Part shown: positions 27,212 through 36,962 of the stretch, in pieces
Numbering within the stretch: position 1 is the first letter of the stretch
Layout of the letters: each line of letters opens with the position of its first letter
NCBI GenBank assembly: GCA_000335715.1
Contig: AMYZ01000020.1
Span: 1 to 64,000, forward strand
Origin: a beta proteobacterium L13
GTDB lineage: Bacteria > Pseudomonadota > Gammaproteobacteria > Burkholderiales > Chromobacteriaceae
Length of the DNA stretch: 64,000 nucleotides
Direction: 5' to 3'
Translations under genes and position numbers: made by a program
Notes under the pieces: generated by a model
Databases searched by the model: none
The model's input: the letters and a program-made list of their open reading frames with translations, nothing else
Told to the model about the DNA's origin: nothing

Positions 27212-28375
27212 TTGGATATCGATTTGTGGTGGCTGTTACTGTTTCCGGCTTTTTTCGGCCTGGGATGGTTGGCCGCACGCGTAGACATGCGTGCAGTACT
27301 GAAGCAGGCGCGGGAAGTACCGGCCGGTTTTTATAAAGGTCTGGACGCGCTGGTAGACGACCAGACCGACGTGGCGGCCCGTTCGCTGTCCGAGGTGGCA
27401 CGCGCCCACCCGCACGCGCTGGAAGTGCAGCTCAGCCTGGGCAAGCTGTACCGCCGCCGTGGCGAGAATGACCGCGCCATCCGCCTGCACCAGCAGGTGC
27501 TGGAGCTGCCTGATCTTACCCGTGAGCAAAAGGCGCTGGTGCGTTTCGAGCTGTCGCAAGACTTTCACAAGGCTGGCCTGGTAGACCGCGCCGAAGAGAT
27601 TCTGGTCAAGCTGCTCGATAGCCAGACCATGGGCCGCGCCGCGCGCGAGCAGCTGTTGTCCATCTACCAGCAAGACCGCGACTGGGCCAAGGCCATCGCC
27701 ACCGCGCTGGAGCTGCGCAGCGATGCACACAGCTTCCAGCACGAAGTGGCGCAGTTCTACTGCGAGCTGGCACAGGGTGCGCTGTACCAGTCCGATTACG
27801 ACAAAGCACACGAGGCGGTGAAAAACGCCTTTGCGGCCAACCGTAAATGCGTGCGTGCCAGTATCCTGCTGGGCGATATTGAAACCGCGCAGGGTAAGCA
27901 CGAGGCGGCTATCGCCGCGTGGCAAGCCATCGAAAAGCAAAACTACGAATACCTGGCCATGGTGGCCGAGCGTCTGTTCGACGCCTACGAGTCGCTGGGC
28001 AAGCCGCAAGAAGGCATCGCCTTGTTGCGTGGCTACCAGCGTACCTTCTCGCAGCTGGAGCTCACCGACCTGTTGTACCAGAAGGTCGCCACCTACGAAG
28101 GCGAAGCCCGTGCGCTGGAAGCCGCCCGCGAGGCAGTACACGCGCGCCCCAGCCTGCTGGGGGTGTACCGCCTGGTAGAGTCGCAGATGGACGAGCTCAG
28201 CACCGAAGGCCGCCTGGACGCCGAAGTGGCGCGTGCGCTGATCATGAAGCACGCACAGCGCCTGACCGTACACCGTTGCAAACGCTGCAACTTCCGCTCG
28301 CGGGCCTTCTTCTGGCATTGCCCCGCCTGCGGCGAGTGGGAAAGCTTTACGCCCAACCGCTCCGAAAACCACTGA
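27212..28375 (+). CDS. lapB: Lipopolysaccharide assembly protein B
   Basis: A 387-residue protein: an N-terminal membrane helix ([19 protein letters not shown]), TPR repeats through about residue 340, and a C-terminal rubredoxin-like metal knuckle [21 protein letters not shown]. In E. coli LapB (YciM) recruits FtsH to degrade LpxC and coordinates LPS assembly. The start is a TTG at 27212 with GAGG seven bases before it; no ATG fits upstream. Its position after lapA and before pyrF is conserved. Confidence 0.92.
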   Translation: MDIDLWWLLLFPAFFGLGWLAARVDMRAVLKQAREVPAGFYKGLDALVDDQTDVAARSLSEVARAHPHALEVQLSLGKLYRRRGENDRAIRLHQQVLELPDLTREQKALVRFELSQDFHKAGLVDRAEEILVKLLDSQTMGRAAREQLLSIYQQDRDWAKAIATALELRSDAHSFQHEVAQFYCELAQGALYQSDYDKAHEAVKNAFAANRKCVRASILLGDIETAQGKHEAAIAAWQAIEKQNYEYLAMVAERLFDAYESLGKPQEGIALLRGYQRTFSQLELTDLLYQKVATYEGEARALEAAREAVHARPSLLGVYRLVESQMDELSTEGRLDAEVARALIMKHAQRLTVHRCKRCNFRSRAFFWHCPACGEWESFTPNRSENH

Positions 28376-28406
28376 ACCGAATACGCGACAAGAAAGACAG
28401 GAAAAC

Positions 28407-29153
<747 letters not shown>

Positions 29154-29166
29154 GCCGAGGTAGCCC

Positions 29167-30129
29167 ATGACCCTGATGCAACAGCTGGGCCTGAGCCCGC
29201 AAGAATTGACCCGCAGCCTGGCCAATAGCCGCGTGCTGGTGGTGGGCGATGTGATGCTGGACCGCTACTGGTTTGGCGACGTATCGCGCATCTCGCCGGA
29301 AGCCCCGGTGCCAGTGGCCAAGATTGCCCGTATGGAAGAGCGTGCCGGTGGTGCGGCCAACGTGGCGCGCAACATCGCCAGCCTGGGCGGCAAAGCCACC
29401 ATCCTGTCGGTAGTGGGCGATGACGAAGCCGCCACCGCGTTGACACGGCTGATGGAAAGCGACGGTATTACGCCGTCGTTCAAGCGCGACCCCGGTATTT
29501 CCACCACCATCAAACTGCGCGTGGTGGCGCGCCAGCAGCAGCTGATCCGCCTGGATTTCGAAGACGCGCCCAGCCACGAGATTCTGGCCGACAAGCTGGA
29601 CGACTACGCCGCCATCGTGGCCGAACACGACGTGGTAATCCTGTCCGACTACGGCAAGGGCGGCCTGACCCACGTCAGCCGCATGATCGAACTGGCGCGC
29701 GCCGCCGGCAAGCCGGTGCTGATCGACCCCAAAGGCGACGATTACAGCAAGTACGCCGGTGCTACGCTGCTCACGCCTAACCGTAGCGAGTTCAAGCAGG
29801 TGGCTGGCAGCTGGCAGAACGACGAGCAACTGGCCGCCAAGGCGCAGGCATTGCGTAGCCAGCTGCAGCTGGACGCGCTGCTGGTGACGCGTAGCGAAGA
29901 GGGCATGACGCTGTACCGCGAAGCTGGTGCCGTGCACGAACCTACGCTTGCACAAGAGGTGTACGACGTTTCCGGCGCCGGCGATACCGTTATCGGCACC
30001 CTGGGCCTGATGTTGGCCGCAGGGCTGGACATGCCGCTGGCCATGCGTCTGGCCAATGCCGCTGCCGGTATCGTGGTGGCCAAGCTGGGTACCGCCGTGT
30101 GCCACCAGCGCGAGCTGTTTGCCTTGTAA
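29167..30129 (+). CDS. rfaE1: D-glycero-beta-D-manno-heptose-7-phosphate kinase
   Basis: A 320-residue PfkB-family kinase equal to the first half of E. coli HldE, making the 1,7-bisphosphate intermediate of ADP-heptose for the LPS core. NRVLVVGD-like N-terminus (SRVLVVGDVMLDRYWFGD), the GGAANVARNIASLGG motif and the anion hole DVSGAGDTVIGTL are clear. The adenylyltransferase half is not fused, the usual split arrangement in betaproteobacteria. rfaD follows 624 bases downstream with a DUF924 gene between. Confidence 0.92.
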   Translation: MTLMQQLGLSPQELTRSLANSRVLVVGDVMLDRYWFGDVSRISPEAPVPVAKIARMEERAGGAANVARNIASLGGKATILSVVGDDEAATALTRLMESDGITPSFKRDPGISTTIKLRVVARQQQLIRLDFEDAPSHEILADKLDDYAAIVAEHDVVILSDYGKGGLTHVSRMIELARAAGKPVLIDPKGDDYSKYAGATLLTPNRSEFKQVAGSWQNDEQLAAKAQALRSQLQLDALLVTRSEEGMTLYREAGAVHEPTLAQEVYDVSGAGDTVIGTLGLMLAAGLDMPLAMRLANAAAGIVVAKLGTAVCHQRELFAL

Positions 30130-30152
30130 CCACCCTGTTTAGCAAGGAGCGG

Positions 30153-30734
30153 ATGATGATCTGGTACGAGCAAGTGCTGCAGTTCTGGTTCGGGGGCAGC
30201 GGCGACGACATGCTGGCCCTGCCGCGCGACGCCTGGTTCAAGAAAGACCCGGTATTCGACGGCATCATCCGCGAACGTTTTGCGCCGCTGCTGGAGCAGT
30301 TGGCCGCAGGCACGCTGCAGCCCGACACCAGCGACGCGCGCCAGGTACTGGCCTGGCTGATCGTGGCCGACCAGTTCCCGCGCAACCTGTACCGTGGCCA
30401 GGCGCAGGCCTTTGCTACCGATGCACAGGCGCTGGCTGCCAGCCACGCCGCGCTGGCGGCACGGCTGGATATCCGCCTGCCGCCGGTGGCGCGCTGGTTT
30501 GTCTACCTGCCGCTGGAGCACAGCGAACAGCTGGCCGACCAGGAAGAATCCGTGCGCCGCTTCGAGAGCCTGCCGCATGGCAGCCTGGGGCGCGACAATG
30601 TAATCGACTTTGCCCGGCGGCATCACCAGATCGTCGCCCGTTTCGGCCGTTTCCCGCACCGCAATGCGGCACTGGGGCGGCCGTCTACCCAGGACGAGCT
30701 GACATTCCTGGCCCAGCCAGGCAGCGCGTTCTGA
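30153..30734 (+). CDS. DUF924 family protein
   Basis: A 193-residue soluble protein with the DUF924 signature: [12 protein letters not shown] near the start, [18 protein letters not shown] in the middle and [40 protein letters not shown] near the end. The family has a TPR-like all-alpha fold and no assigned activity. It lies between two heptose genes and is probably co-transcribed, though that does not prove an LPS role. ATGs at 30153 and 30156 are both possible. Confidence 0.75.
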   Translation: MMIWYEQVLQFWFGGSGDDMLALPRDAWFKKDPVFDGIIRERFAPLLEQLAAGTLQPDTSDARQVLAWLIVADQFPRNLYRGQAQAFATDAQALAASHAALAARLDIRLPPVARWFVYLPLEHSEQLADQEESVRRFESLPHGSLGRDNVIDFARRHHQIVARFGRFPHRNAALGRPSTQDELTFLAQPGSAF

Positions 30735-30753
30735 ATGCATAAAAGGACAGACT

Positions 30754-31749
30754 ATGACTATCGTTGTAACCGGTGCCGCCGGCTTTATCGGCTCCAATAT
30801 CGTGAAGGCGCTGAATGCGCGTGGCGAAACCGACATCCTGGCGGTGGACAACCTCAGCAAGGGCGACAAGTTCGTCAATCTGGTGGGCTGCGAAATCAGC
30901 GACTACCTGGACAAGCAGGACTTCATCAGCCTGATCGGCAGTGGCGATTTTGATGGTGAAATCAGCGCCATCCTGCACCAGGGTGCCTGCTCCGACACCA
31001 TGAACCACGACGGCAAGTACATGATGGAGAACAACTACCAGTACACGCTGGAGTTGTTCGAATTCTGCCAGGCCGAGGAAATCCCCTTTCTGTACGCCAG
31101 TAGCGCCGCCACTTACGGCAAAGGCACCACCTTCAAGGAAGACCGCCAATACGAAGGCCCGCTCAACGTATACGGCTACTCCAAGTTCCTGTTCGACCAG
31201 ATCCTGCGCCGCCGGATGGCAGAAGGCCTGACCGCGCAAGTGGCGGGCTTTCGCTATTTCAATGTGTACGGCCCGCAAGAGCAGCACAAGGGCCGTATGG
31301 CCTCGGTGGCGTTCCACAACTTTAACCAGTACCGCGAAACCGGCAAGGTGAAGCTGTTTGGCGGCTACGACGGCTACGCCGACGGCACCCAGAGCCGCGA
31401 TTTCGTGTCGGTGGAAGACGTGGTGAAGGTTAACCTGTACTTCCTGGACAACCCGGACAAGAGCGGCATCTTCAACCTGGGCTCCGGCCGTGCGCAGCCG
31501 TTCAACGACGTGGCCGTGGCCACCGTCAACGCCTGCCGCCGCCACGAAGGCAAGCCGGCGCTGACGCTGCCGGAGCTGGTAGCGCAGGGCATCCTGGAAT
31601 ACATCGACTTCCCGGACGCGCTGAAAGGCAAGTACCAGAGCTTCACCCAGGCCGATATCGGCAAGCTGCGCAGCGCCGGTTACAGCGACGCCATGCTCAC
31701 CGTCGAGCAGGGCGTGGACCGCTACGTGGACTGGCTGATGAGCCGATGA
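30754..31749 (+). CDS. rfaD: ADP-L-glycero-D-manno-heptose-6-epimerase
   Basis: A 331-residue SDR epimerase that makes ADP-L-glycero-heptose for LPS inner core. The NADP motif is [24 protein letters not shown] and [10 protein letters not shown] give the Ser and Tyr-x3-Lys, and [14 protein letters not shown] is the typical substrate loop. Ribosome site AAAGGACAG. Its last four bases overlap the Nudix gene start (ATGA). Confidence 0.95.
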   Translation: MTIVVTGAAGFIGSNIVKALNARGETDILAVDNLSKGDKFVNLVGCEISDYLDKQDFISLIGSGDFDGEISAILHQGACSDTMNHDGKYMMENNYQYTLELFEFCQAEEIPFLYASSAATYGKGTTFKEDRQYEGPLNVYGYSKFLFDQILRRRMAEGLTAQVAGFRYFNVYGPQEQHKGRMASVAFHNFNQYRETGKVKLFGGYDGYADGTQSRDFVSVEDVVKVNLYFLDNPDKSGIFNLGSGRAQPFNDVAVATVNACRRHEGKPALTLPELVAQGILEYIDFPDALKGKYQSFTQADIGKLRSAGYSDAMLTVEQGVDRYVDWLMSR

Positions 31750-32267
31750 GCCGCCACGCCGCCCTGCCGGTACGCGTCGCCGCGCGTTTGCTGCTGCGCG
31801 ACCCCGACGGGCGGGTGCTGCTGTTCCCCTACCGGCCGCCCGCTCTGGGCGGCCGTATTGCTTACTGGTTCACCCCCGGTGGCGGTGTGCACGCAGGCGA
31901 AAGCCTGGCACAGGCCGCCTGCCGCGAATGCCAGGAGGAAACTGGCTACCCGTTAACCGAGCCGGGCGAGCCGCTGGCGCGGCGGCAGTTTGCCATGCGC
32001 CTGCCGGATGGCTGCGAGGTATGGGCCGACGAGCATTACTTTCACGTAAGGGTTGGCCGCATCGCCTTGCAGCAGGATGGCTGGAGCGTGCAGGAGCGCG
32101 CCAGCATGGGCGCGGGGCGCTGGTTTGATGCGGCCGAGCTGGCTCACCCGCCACAGCCTGTTTTTCCCGAACACCTGCCGGCCATGCTGGCAGCAGCCGA
32201 TGCGCGCGACGCACTGGCCGCGCCGCCTGACGTGCGCGATGGCGACACGCTTATGCCCAAAAAATGA
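31746..32267 (+). CDS. Nudix hydrolase
   Basis: A 173-residue protein with the Nudix box [20 protein letters not shown] followed by TGY. The glycine, Arg-Glu, Glu-Glu and glycine key positions are all present. It hydrolyses a nucleoside diphosphate linked to another group; the substrate is not predictable. It overlaps rfaD by four bases, suggesting coupled translation. A repeat copy at 32052 (GGGTTGGCCGCA) encodes Val-Gly-Arg-Ile. Confidence 0.8.
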   Translation: MSRHAALPVRVAARLLLRDPDGRVLLFPYRPPALGGRIAYWFTPGGGVHAGESLAQAACRECQEETGYPLTEPGEPLARRQFAMRLPDGCEVWADEHYFHVRVGRIALQQDGWSVQERASMGAGRWFDAAELAHPPQPVFPEHLPAMLAAADARDALAAPPDVRDGDTLMPKK

Positions 32268-32335
32268 GCATTACTGTTGCCAGGCGGCGATAGCTGATAA
32301 CATCAGGCTATTGAAATTGCCAGGATTGTAAAGCC

Positions 32336-32791
32336 ATGAAATGCCCCTTCTGCGGCTGCGCCGATACCCAGGTGGTAGATTCCCGCGTCAGCGAAGACGG
32401 CAGCAGCATACGTCGTCGCCGCCGCTGTACCAGCTGCGACAAGCGCTTTACAACCTTTGAAACCGCCGAAGTCCGCATGCCGCAAGTGGTGAAAACCGGC
32501 GGCCACCGCACCGAGTTCGACGTGGAGAAGGTACGCACCAGTTTCCTGCGCGCGCTGCACAAGCGCCCGGTGTCCACCCCGCTGGTAGACGACGCCATCA
32601 ACCGCATCAGCCAGCGCCTGCTGCAGCTGGGCGAGCGCGAGGTGTCCAGCCGCTATATCGGCGAAATGGTAATGAACGAGCTGGCCAAGCTGGACAAGGT
32701 GGCCTACGTGCGCTTTGCTTCGGTGTACAAGAGCTTCCAGGATATTTCCGAGTTCACCGACGCCATCGAGGAAATACAGGGTAAAGGCTAA
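32336..32791 (+). CDS. nrdR: Transcriptional repressor NrdR
   Basis: A 151-residue repressor of ribonucleotide reductase genes. The zinc ribbon [15 protein letters not shown]...CTSCDKRF is at the N-terminus, with basic IRRRRRC for DNA binding. The ATP-cone spans about residues 49-135 and senses ATP/dATP. Length matches the family. It stands between Nudix and two GNAT genes and is followed by a terminator. In many proteobacteria it precedes ribD, which lies 1.2 kb downstream here. Confidence 0.95.
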   Translation: MKCPFCGCADTQVVDSRVSEDGSSIRRRRRCTSCDKRFTTFETAEVRMPQVVKTGGHRTEFDVEKVRTSFLRALHKRPVSTPLVDDAINRISQRLLQLGEREVSSRYIGEMVMNELAKLDKVAYVRFASVYKSFQDISEFTDAIEEIQGKG

Positions 32792-32836
32792 GGCCGGCCC
32801 AGGCCGTAGCGGCCGCCATGGTGCGGTGAACCAGAC

Positions 32837-32863
32837 AACCCTGTCGTGCGCGGCAGGGTTTTT
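32837..32863 (+). terminator. Intrinsic terminator after nrdR
   Basis: A 10-bp stem AACCCTGTCG / CGGCAGGGTT around TGCG (one G-T pair), then TTT. The T-tract is short but the stem is strong. Confidence 0.65.
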
Positions 32864-32890
32864 CATACCTGGAACTTAAGGGGGAGTGAG

Positions 32891-33430
32891 GTGAATACTT
32901 GCCTGCGACCAGTGGCCGAGCAGGATGCCGCAGCGCTGTTTGCGCTGGTGGACGCCCACCGCACCGCGCTGGCGAGCTGGCTGCCGTGGGTGGCGGCCAC
33001 CCATAGCCAGCAAGATAGCCTGGCCTTTCTGCAGCATAGCGTGGCGGCACGCCAGCAAGGCAGCCAGTACGACTGGCTGATTCTGGTGGATGGCCAACTG
33101 GCCGGCGTGTGCGGCCTGCATAGCGTGTCTGTGGCCAACCGCCGGGCCTGTGTGGGTTACTGGCTGGCGCCGCCTTACGTTGGCCGCGGCGTGATGCAGG
33201 TGGCCCTGCAGCAGCTGTGCGGGCAGGCGTTTGGCACGCTGGGCTTGCAGCGCCTGGTAATCGACCCGGCGCTGGCGAATGTTCGCAGCATCGCGGTGGC
33301 GCAGCGTGCAGGCTTCGGTTTCGAGGGCATACTGCGCCAGCGTCTATGGCTGCACGGCCAGCCGCACGACGCCGCTTGCTATAGCCTGCTGGCCACGGAA
33401 TGGGCAGTACGCCAGCATGGGCAGGCTTGA
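32891..33430 (+). CDS. RimJ/RimL-type N-acetyltransferase, first of a tandem pair
   Basis: A 179-residue GNAT protein starting at the GTG after GGGGGAGTGAG. It reads LRPVAEQDAAALFALVDAHR, SWLPWVAATHSQQDSLAFL, GYWLAPPYVGRGVMQ (acetyl-CoA loop) and NVRSIAVAQRAGF, the pattern of RimJ/RimL/ribosomal-protein-type acetyltransferases. The next gene is a clear paralogue in the same order, so a tandem duplication is likely. The acceptor is unknown. Confidence 0.75.
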   Translation: MNTCLRPVAEQDAAALFALVDAHRTALASWLPWVAATHSQQDSLAFLQHSVAARQQGSQYDWLILVDGQLAGVCGLHSVSVANRRACVGYWLAPPYVGRGVMQVALQQLCGQAFGTLGLQRLVIDPALANVRSIAVAQRAGFGFEGILRQRLWLHGQPHDAACYSLLATEWAVRQHGQA

Positions 33431-33487
33431 CGATGGCTGGCGGCCAACCTTAGTCTGTTGGCTCGCACTTCCATCAGAAAGCCTGAC

Positions 33488-34030
33488 ATGACCTCCGCCG
33501 TTACCCTACGCCCGCTTGAACCTGCCGACGCCGATGCGTTGTTCTCCCTCGTCAATAGCAGCCGCGACAGCCTGTCGCAGTGGCTGCCCTGGGTGGATAC
33601 CACCCGCAGCGCCGCCGATTCGCTTACCTTCATCCAGCATACCCAAGCCGAGCGCGACGCCGGCCGCGTTCATACCTGGCTGATTCTGGCCGACGGCCAG
33701 CCTGCCGGCGTGTGTGACCTGCACGGAGTGAGCCTGTTGAACCTGCATGGCTCTATCGGCTACTGGCTGGCCGACGCCTACGTTGGCCGCGGCTACCTGC
33801 CACAGGCGCTGGCGCAGGTGCTGCATACCGCGTTTGCCGAACTGGGCTTGAACCGTGTGGATATCATCAGTGCGGCGGCCAACCTGCGCAGCTGCGCGGT
33901 GGCCGAGCGTAGCGGCTTTACCCAGGAAGGTGTACTGCGCGGCTATCTGCGCATCCGCGAGCGCTTCTGGGATGCGCGCATCTACAGCCAGCTGGCTGCC
34001 GACTGGCGTAGCGCGCAAGGGCTGGCATGA
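33488..34030 (+). CDS. RimJ/RimL-type N-acetyltransferase, second of a tandem pair
   Basis: A 180-residue GNAT protein. It repeats the landmarks of its upstream neighbour: LRPLEPADADALFSLVNSSR, SQWLPWVDTTRSAADSLTFI, GYWLADAYVGRGYLPQA and NLRSCAVAERSGF. The start is the ATG at 33488. The end overlaps the ribD start by four bases, so it may be coupled to ribD translation. Confidence 0.75.
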   Translation: MTSAVTLRPLEPADADALFSLVNSSRDSLSQWLPWVDTTRSAADSLTFIQHTQAERDAGRVHTWLILADGQPAGVCDLHGVSLLNLHGSIGYWLADAYVGRGYLPQALAQVLHTAFAELGLNRVDIISAAANLRSCAVAERSGFTQEGVLRGYLRIRERFWDARIYSQLAADWRSAQGLA

Positions 34031-35157
34031 TGAGCGAGCCGCTTGGCCTGCTGCCGCAAGATTACCCCTATATGCAGCAGGCCTTGCGCCTGGCTGCCGC
34101 GGCCACCCGCCGCGCGGCGCCCAACCCTGGTGTGGGCTGCGTGCTGGTGCGCGATGGCCAGGTGATAGGCGAGGGCGCTACCCTGCGTGTCGGGGGCGAT
34201 CATGCCGAAATCCAGGCCATCAAAGACTGCTATGCCCGCGGCCATAGCCCGGCCGGCGCTACTGCCTACGTCACGCTGGAGCCGTGCAGCCATTACGGCC
34301 GTACCCCGCCATGCGCCGAGCGGCTGATCAAGGAAAACATCGGCCGCGTGGTGGCCGCCTTGGTGGACCCGTACCACGAGGTGGCCGGGCGCGGCATTGC
34401 CATGCTCAACGCGGCCGGCATTCCGGCGGTGGCCGGCTGCCTGCAAGCCGAGGCACAGTACGTGCACCGTGGTTTCCTGTCGCGCGTTACACGCCAGCGG
34501 CCTTGGGTCACGCTGAAAGCCGCCGCCACGCTGGATGGCAAGACGGCGCTGCTCAATGGCGTTAGCCAGTGGATTACCGGCCCCGACGCCCGCCGCGACG
34601 TGCAGCAGCTGCGTGCGGCCAACTGTGCCATGCTCACCGGCAGCGGTACCGTGCTGGCCGACGACCCGCAGCTCACCGTGCGTGATGTGGCCGTGCTCAG
34701 CCAGCCGCTGCGCGTAGTGGTGGATAGCCGCCTGGCCACGCCGCCAGCTGCACGCATTTACGATACTGCCGTGGCGCCGACCCTGCTGGTTACCACGGTC
34801 AGTGATGCCAGGCTGCATTCGCCGTATCTGGCCCGCGGCGTACAAATGCGCGTGTTGCCTGCGCCAGATCAGCGTGTGGATTTGCCGGCACTGCTACAAA
34901 GCCTGGCGGCGGATGGCATCAACCAGCTCATGGTGGAGGCTGGCGCCGGCCTGAATGGCGCGCTGGCACAAGCCGGGCTGGTGGACGAAATCGTGCTCTA
35001 CCTGGCACCTTATCTGGCTGGCGATGCTGCCCGTGGCCTGTTTGCCTGGCCGGCGCTACAGTCGCTGGACGACAAGCTGGCGCTGCATATCCGCGATACC
35101 CGCATGGTGGGGCGCGACTTGCGCCTGACCCTGCAGCCCGACCCTAACCCGAGCTAA
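34027..35157 (+). CDS. ribD: Bifunctional riboflavin deaminase/reductase RibD
   Basis: A 376-residue enzyme catalysing the second and third steps of riboflavin synthesis. The deaminase domain (about 1-150) has the zinc site HAEIQAI and PCSHYGRTPPC. The reductase domain (about 155-370) starts RPWVTLKAAATLDGKTAL. I see no FMN riboswitch in front; the gene overlaps the preceding GNAT. Other rib genes are not in the window. Confidence 0.93.
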   Translation: MMSEPLGLLPQDYPYMQQALRLAAAATRRAAPNPGVGCVLVRDGQVIGEGATLRVGGDHAEIQAIKDCYARGHSPAGATAYVTLEPCSHYGRTPPCAERLIKENIGRVVAALVDPYHEVAGRGIAMLNAAGIPAVAGCLQAEAQYVHRGFLSRVTRQRPWVTLKAAATLDGKTALLNGVSQWITGPDARRDVQQLRAANCAMLTGSGTVLADDPQLTVRDVAVLSQPLRVVVDSRLATPPAARIYDTAVAPTLLVTTVSDARLHSPYLARGVQMRVLPAPDQRVDLPALLQSLAADGINQLMVEAGAGLNGALAQAGLVDEIVLYLAPYLAGDAARGLFAWPALQSLDDKLALHIRDTRMVGRDLRLTLQPDPNPS

Positions 35158-35164
35158 TTCCCGC

Positions 35165-36223
35165 ATGCTGCTGACCGAACACACCCTGTACCGTCTGGCC
35201 CACGCCACTTTGCTGGCACTGGGCTCTAGCAATGAAGAAGCCACCGTGGTGGCGCAACACCTGGTGGAGGCCAACGTGAAAGGGCACCCCAGCCACGGTG
35301 TGGGCATGCTGCCTTTCTATGTGGAAAGTGTACGCAACGGCACCTTGCAGCCGGGTGAGCCGGCCTGGCTGCTGAACGACAGCGGCGCCATATTGCAGTT
35401 TGACGGCGAGCGCGGCTACGGCCAGCGTGTGGTGCGCGAGGCCGTGGACGCTGCCATCGAGCGCGTGGCGCACACTGGCATCGTGCTGCTGACCGTGCGC
35501 AATAGCCACCATATGGGACGCATCGGCAGCTATGGCGAGCAGGTGGCGGCAGCGGGCAAGGTGGGGCTGTTCTTTGTGAACGTCACCGACTTTCCCCAGC
35601 CGCTGGTGGCACCGTTTGGCGGCTCTGCCGCGCGCTTTGGCACCAACCCCTTGTGCGTGGCGTTCCCGGCGGGCGAGCACGAGCCACCGTTCATTCTGGA
35701 CTTTGCTACCAGCATGGTGGCTTACGGCAAGACGCGGGTCGCCTACCTGGCCGGCAAGACCTTCGATGAAGAAGTCATGCTGGACGCAGCCGGCCAGCCT
35801 ACGGCCAACCCTGCCGCCATGCACGAGCAGCCAACCGGTGCGCTGCGCCCCATCGCGGCGCACAAGGGCGGTGGCCTGGTAGCGGCCATCGAGTTTCTGG
35901 CCGGCCTGCTGTCGGGCGGGGGCACCCTGCAGCCGCGCAATGCCCGCCTGGGTGGCATCATGAACAACCTGACCGCCGTCATCATCGACCCGGAAGCCGT
36001 GGCCGACGTAAGCTGGCTGCGTGAGGAATACGACGCCATGGCGGCCTATATCCGCAGCTCGCCAGCCCCGGCCGGGCAGGCACCTTTGCTTATGGCCGGC
36101 GAGCCAGAGCGCCAGCGCGCTGCAGAAGCCGCAGTACACGGTGTAGAGATGTCGGATAATGAATGGGCAGCCATACTGGGCGCTGCGCGTAGTGCAGGGG
36201 TGCCCGCACCCGAGCTGTTGTAA
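35165..36223 (+). CDS. Malate/L-lactate dehydrogenase family (Ldh2) oxidoreductase
   Basis: A 352-residue NAD(P)-dependent 2-hydroxyacid dehydrogenase of the Ldh2 family (relatives include YbiC/HcxB, ComC, ureidoglycolate and delta-1-piperideine-2-carboxylate reductases). VEANVKGHPSHGVGMLPFYV, VRNSHHMGRIGSYGEQ, FGTNPLCVAFPAG and DFATSMVAYGK are conserved. Substrate specificity cannot be read. Seven bases after ribD and twelve before the next gene, so likely in the same operon, with no obvious functional link to riboflavin. Confidence 0.85.
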   Translation: MLLTEHTLYRLAHATLLALGSSNEEATVVAQHLVEANVKGHPSHGVGMLPFYVESVRNGTLQPGEPAWLLNDSGAILQFDGERGYGQRVVREAVDAAIERVAHTGIVLLTVRNSHHMGRIGSYGEQVAAAGKVGLFFVNVTDFPQPLVAPFGGSAARFGTNPLCVAFPAGEHEPPFILDFATSMVAYGKTRVAYLAGKTFDEEVMLDAAGQPTANPAAMHEQPTGALRPIAAHKGGGLVAAIEFLAGLLSGGGTLQPRNARLGGIMNNLTAVIIDPEAVADVSWLREEYDAMAAYIRSSPAPAGQAPLLMAGEPERQRAAEAAVHGVEMSDNEWAAILGAARSAGVPAPELL

Positions 36224-36235
36224 GGAAGCAAGACC

Positions 36236-36886
36236 ATGCCTCAGGACAAGATGGACGACGCACTGGACGCCTACCTGCGTCTCTTGGACAGCAAAGGTGC
36301 TGATGCCGAGGTCATCGCTTATCGCCGCCGCATTCTGGCCAGGCTGAACCAGATTTTGCGTAGCCAGCGCGGCGCTACGGATATCTACCGCGCCGCCGTG
36401 GACGCCTTGCTGTCGCTGTGCCCGCCAGGCGACCGCGCCGGTGCCATGACCGCAGCGCGCGAGTACTATTATTTCTGGCTGGATGATGTCAAAAAGCTGG
36501 CAGCACTGAACGCCCGCGACGGCTTTACCACCCACCATATCCGGCTGCCGGCACACGGCAGTTTTGAAAGCCTGCAGCAGCGTATGGTAAGCGACGGCTT
36601 TACCCAGTACCCGCCCTCGCTGGACATCTATCTGGGCCAGCTATACGAGCTGGGCTCGGATGAAAGCATGCTGGCCGAGCGCGGCGAGCTGATCCGCCCG
36701 CTGCTCTACCTGCTGCATGGCCACCCGCATCACCCGGACAGCTTTCGTACCGCCATCGATGCCATGCTGCTGCACCTGGGCGATAGCCAGGCGCGCGATA
36801 CCTTCCTGATTATTGCGCGCGAATTTTTCTACTACTGGATATCGTTTCCCGACGCCGGCGTACGCGCCGCACCGCGCCCGGCCTGA
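36236..36886 (+). CDS. Unrecognised protein with an internal duplication
   Basis: A 216-residue soluble protein that I cannot assign to a family. It contains two related segments: YRAAVDALLSLCPPG...AAREYYYFWL (about residues 50-82) and FRTAIDAMLLHLGD...IAREFFYYWI (about 164-200). Each is a predicted helical stretch ending in an aromatic Tyr/Phe-Tyr-Trp cluster. No signal peptide, no membrane helix and no known catalytic motif. GGAAGCAAGACC precedes the ATG. It follows the dehydrogenase closely and precedes a carboxypeptidase by 76 bases. Confidence 0.7.
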   Translation: MPQDKMDDALDAYLRLLDSKGADAEVIAYRRRILARLNQILRSQRGATDIYRAAVDALLSLCPPGDRAGAMTAAREYYYFWLDDVKKLAALNARDGFTTHHIRLPAHGSFESLQQRMVSDGFTQYPPSLDIYLGQLYELGSDESMLAERGELIRPLLYLLHGHPHHPDSFRTAIDAMLLHLGDSQARDTFLIIAREFFYYWISFPDAGVRAAPRPA

Positions 36887-36962
36887 GCCCGTCCGAACAG
36901 ACAATTGCCGCCCGGCGCGGCTGCAGGCATCATCGCAGCCTTGTTTATCCAAGGTGCCTGCC

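Noticed and set aside
33950-34040. FMN riboswitch before ribD
   Set aside because: ribD overlaps the end of the previous gene, leaving no leader, and no RFN-type sequence is seen.
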